Source: Oceanobacillus alkalisoli (lineage in GTDB: Bacteria; Bacillota; Bacilli; Bacillales; Amphibacillaceae). Taken from it: a stretch of 64,000 nucleotides of DNA. Positions within the stretch are counted from its first letter, which is position 1. Each line of letters opens with the position of its first letter. The notes beneath the pieces were generated by a model. It ran no database searches and had not been told where the DNA came from. It saw only the letters and a list, made by a program, of their open reading frames with translations. The translations under genes were made by a program, and so were the position numbers. The stretch covers positions 62,001 through 126,000 of the forward strand of contig NZ_JAKGBW010000005.1 of NCBI RefSeq assembly GCF_021556485.1, written 5' to 3'. Positions 62,365 through 64,000 of the stretch are shown in pieces.

Positions 62365-64000
62365 TCATAAACCATATTTATTGATTTTTTGATATAAGGT
62401 CGTTCGGTGGATTCCAATCATTTTTGCAGCTTCTGTTTTATTGCCATTTGCTTGTTCCAAAGCCACTTTGATCAATTGCTTTTCTGCAGTTTCTTCATTC
62501 ATTTTCAATTGCACTGCAGGGCTTTTATTATTATTTTGCACTGCATGATAATCAATCATATAGCTTGGTAGATGTTCGCTTCCGATTTTATCTCCTTCGG
62601 TCAGAATGACGAGTCTTTCCATCATATTCATTAGCTCTCGAACATTCCCAGGCCAATTATAATGAATAAATGCTTTCATCGCGTCAGAGGTCAGCTGCTT
62701 AACAGCCATAGAATAGTTTTCGGAGAACTTATTTAAATAGTGCGAAATTAAAGGCGGAATGTCGTCTGTTCGTTCCCGCAATGGCGGTATGGTTAGTTCA
62801 ATAATATTTAATCGGTAGTAAAGGTCTTTCCGAAATTTACCTTGTCCCACCATTTTTTTAATATCTTGGTTTGTAGCTGCTATGACTCTAGCTTGTAACC
62901 GTTGCTTATTTGTAGCCCCTATGCGTTCGAACTCTCTTTCCTGTAAAACCCTTAATAGTTTAATTTGTAGGGTTAAAGGCATTTCCGCTATTTCATCTAA
63001 AAAAATCGTGCCATGTTTTGCTAATTCAAACTTACCTGGTTTCCCGCCTTTTTTAGCCCCTGTAAATGCTCCGTCATCATAACCAAATAACTCCGATTCA
63101 AAAAGTTGTTCGGGAATCGCTGCACAATTTACGCTAATAAATGGACCATGAACTTGCTTGCTTAAGTGATGGATACCCTGGGCGATAACTTCTTTTCCAG
63201 TTCCGCTTTCACCGGTAATTAGGACCGTAACATTTGTGTTTGCAACTTTTCTCACGGAACGCTTTAAATGATGGATTTCTTCACTTTTTCCAATCAATTG
63301 ATCTAGTGTCTTATTACTTCCCAGCGATATATCTGATAATTCAGGATTCTGTATGAATTCTTGATCAAATTTTACCGTTTTGTGGAATTTATTGTAGATT
63401 TGATAAAGTTCTGAAACGCCTTCAAAAATCACCATTCCGATGGCACCAACGACTTTGCGGTCTTTCCAGATTGGAATCCGGTGAACAATCATTGGTTGTC
63501 CTTGAATGTACTGAATTTGTCCCCGCTCGGGCATCCCGTTTTTAACTGTGTTATGCAGATTAGTATTATCAATGACTTCCTGCACATGTTTTCCAATCGC
63601 ATCTTTTTTATCAATTCCAATGAATCTGCTGTATGCTAAGTTGAATTCTGTGATAATAGCATTTTCATCAATGACAGTGACACCTTCGTAGGCACTATCA
63701 AGCACGATGTTCAACACGTCTGCACTATGTTTGATTTGCTTCAGTTCTGTAACGTAATTTGAGAAAAATTTTTGTAAATCGCACTGGGTTAACGTTCCGG
63801 TCAATCTCCCAACTTCATCAACCACAAAGAAGTAGGAATGTGGAAGGCTGCTGGTGTGAAGGATGGGATCATTTTGTGAAACGATATGTGCATTGTCCGT
63901 TATCATATAATGCTGTATGTTCTGCTCCGGATTATTCAACATTCCAGAAAGAATAGATTTTCCAGTAATAATACCAAGTGGACTATTATCTTGATTTATG
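62365..64000 (-). CDS. Sigma-54-dependent activator with CBS, PAS, AAA+ and Fis domains (5' end outside window)
   Basis: An enhancer-binding protein. The frame stays open to the right edge: before the ATG at 63942 it reads NQDNSPLGIITGKSILSG, a CBS-domain segment, so the true start lies beyond 64000. A second CBS-like part follows (YFFVVDEVGRLTGTLTQCDL), then a PAS domain (VLDSAYEGVTVIDENAIITE), the AAA+ domain with Walker A GESGTGKEV, the sigma-54 contact loop GAFTGA, LDEIAEMPL and the arginine region, and a C-terminal Fis-type HTH (NKTEAAKMIGIHRTTLYQKI). It should activate the dehydrogenase-permease pair just downstream from their -24/-12 promoter. Confidence 0.93.
   Translation of the reverse strand, partial: INQDNSPLGIITGKSILSGMLNNPEQNIQHYMITDNAHIVSQNDPILHTSSLPHSYFFVVDEVGRLTGTLTQCDLQKFFSNYVTELKQIKHSADVLNIVLDSAYEGVTVIDENAIITEFNLAYSRFIGIDKKDAIGKHVQEVIDNTNLHNTVKNGMPERGQIQYIQGQPMIVHRIPIWKDRKVVGAIGMVIFEGVSELYQIYNKFHKTVKFDQEFIQNPELSDISLGSNKTLDQLIGKSEEIHHLKRSVRKVANTNVTVLITGESGTGKEVIAQGIHHLSKQVHGPFISVNCAAIPEQLFESELFGYDDGAFTGAKKGGKPGKFELAKHGTIFLDEIAEMPLTLQIKLLRVLQEREFERIGATNKQRLQARVIAATNQDIKKMVGQGKFRKDLYYRLNIIELTIPPLRERTDDIPPLISHYLNKFSENYSMAVKQLTSDAMKAFIHYNWPGNVRELMNMMERLVILTEGDKIGSEHLPSYMIDYHAVQNNNKSPAVQLKMNEETAEKQLIKVALEQANGNKTEAAKMIGIHRTTLYQKINKYGL

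Overview
The window comes from a low-GC, endospore-forming, flagellated member of the Bacillaceae, most like the halophilic or alkaliphilic Oceanobacillus/Virgibacillus/Gracilibacillus group. The basis is small acid-soluble spore proteins, MotAB with sigma-D-type promoters, cre sites, a T-box leader, a LicT/RAT antitermination system, ectoine synthesis genes and OpuF/OpuA-type osmolyte transport. No rRNA, tRNA, CRISPR array or transposase gene was seen.

Layout. 1-2.4 kb: a methyl-accepting chemotaxis protein followed by a XylF-like sugar-binding lipoprotein, with a sigma-D-type promoter. 2.5-4.2 kb: two spore proteins, then decayed oligopeptide-ABC and YhfI-like genes. 4.4-8.9 kb: a membrane protein, a GGDEF-EAL protein and motA-motB-CheX-like. 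9.1-16.7 kb: a PucR-type regulator followed by an M20 deacylase, an aldehyde dehydrogenase, a class III aminotransferase and an M24 'DoeA-like' hydrolase. Together these four activities spell the ectoine degradation route (ectoine to N-acetyl-diaminobutyrate to diaminobutyrate to aspartate semialdehyde to aspartate). 17-23 kb: a toxin remnant, a PfpI protein, OpuF (ATPase plus permease-binding protein fusion), a flavodoxin-like reductase and an orphan OpuAC. 23.4-33.9 kb: xylose region with a lone CBM9-like protein, an xylR carrying a nonsense codon, a GPH symporter, an M81 and an M24 protein with a decayed M81 copy, xylA and xylB. xylB ends in a terminator into which an ORF-less group II intron is inserted. 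35-37.3 kb: ectABC, where ectA has no ordinary start codon. 38-45.5 kb: a wrecked lactose locus (binding protein, permeases and lacZ all reduced by internal deletions) around an intact ROK regulator and galKET. 45.6-54.4 kb: a beta-glucoside regulon (cre, RAT-terminator, licT, second RAT-terminator, bglP, GH3 lipoprotein, GH1 6-phospho-beta-glucosidase, HAD phosphatase). 54.5-64 kb: a diguanylate cyclase, an Ile-type T-box with brnQ, a lactonase, and a sigma-54-controlled pair (iron alcohol dehydrogenase and GntP permease) beside its CBS-PAS-AAA+ activator.

The genome both makes (ectABC) and apparently eats (doe-like cluster) ectoine, within 20 kb. The proposed catabolic operon has a PucR-family regulator, paired 10-bp direct repeats just upstream of its promoter, and an M20-type deacetylase; as far as I know this differs from the regulators and the aspartoacylase-type deacetylase of the described proteobacterial loci.

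Other structure includes four copies of a 113-116 bp palindromic MITE-like element sitting at transcript ends in the sugar regulons, a 52-bp tandem repeat inside the doe-like cluster, and a recurring pattern of pseudogenes that keep both ends and lose the middle. Everything here was read by eye; no alignments or database searches were run, so family assignments rest on recalled motifs and gene order.
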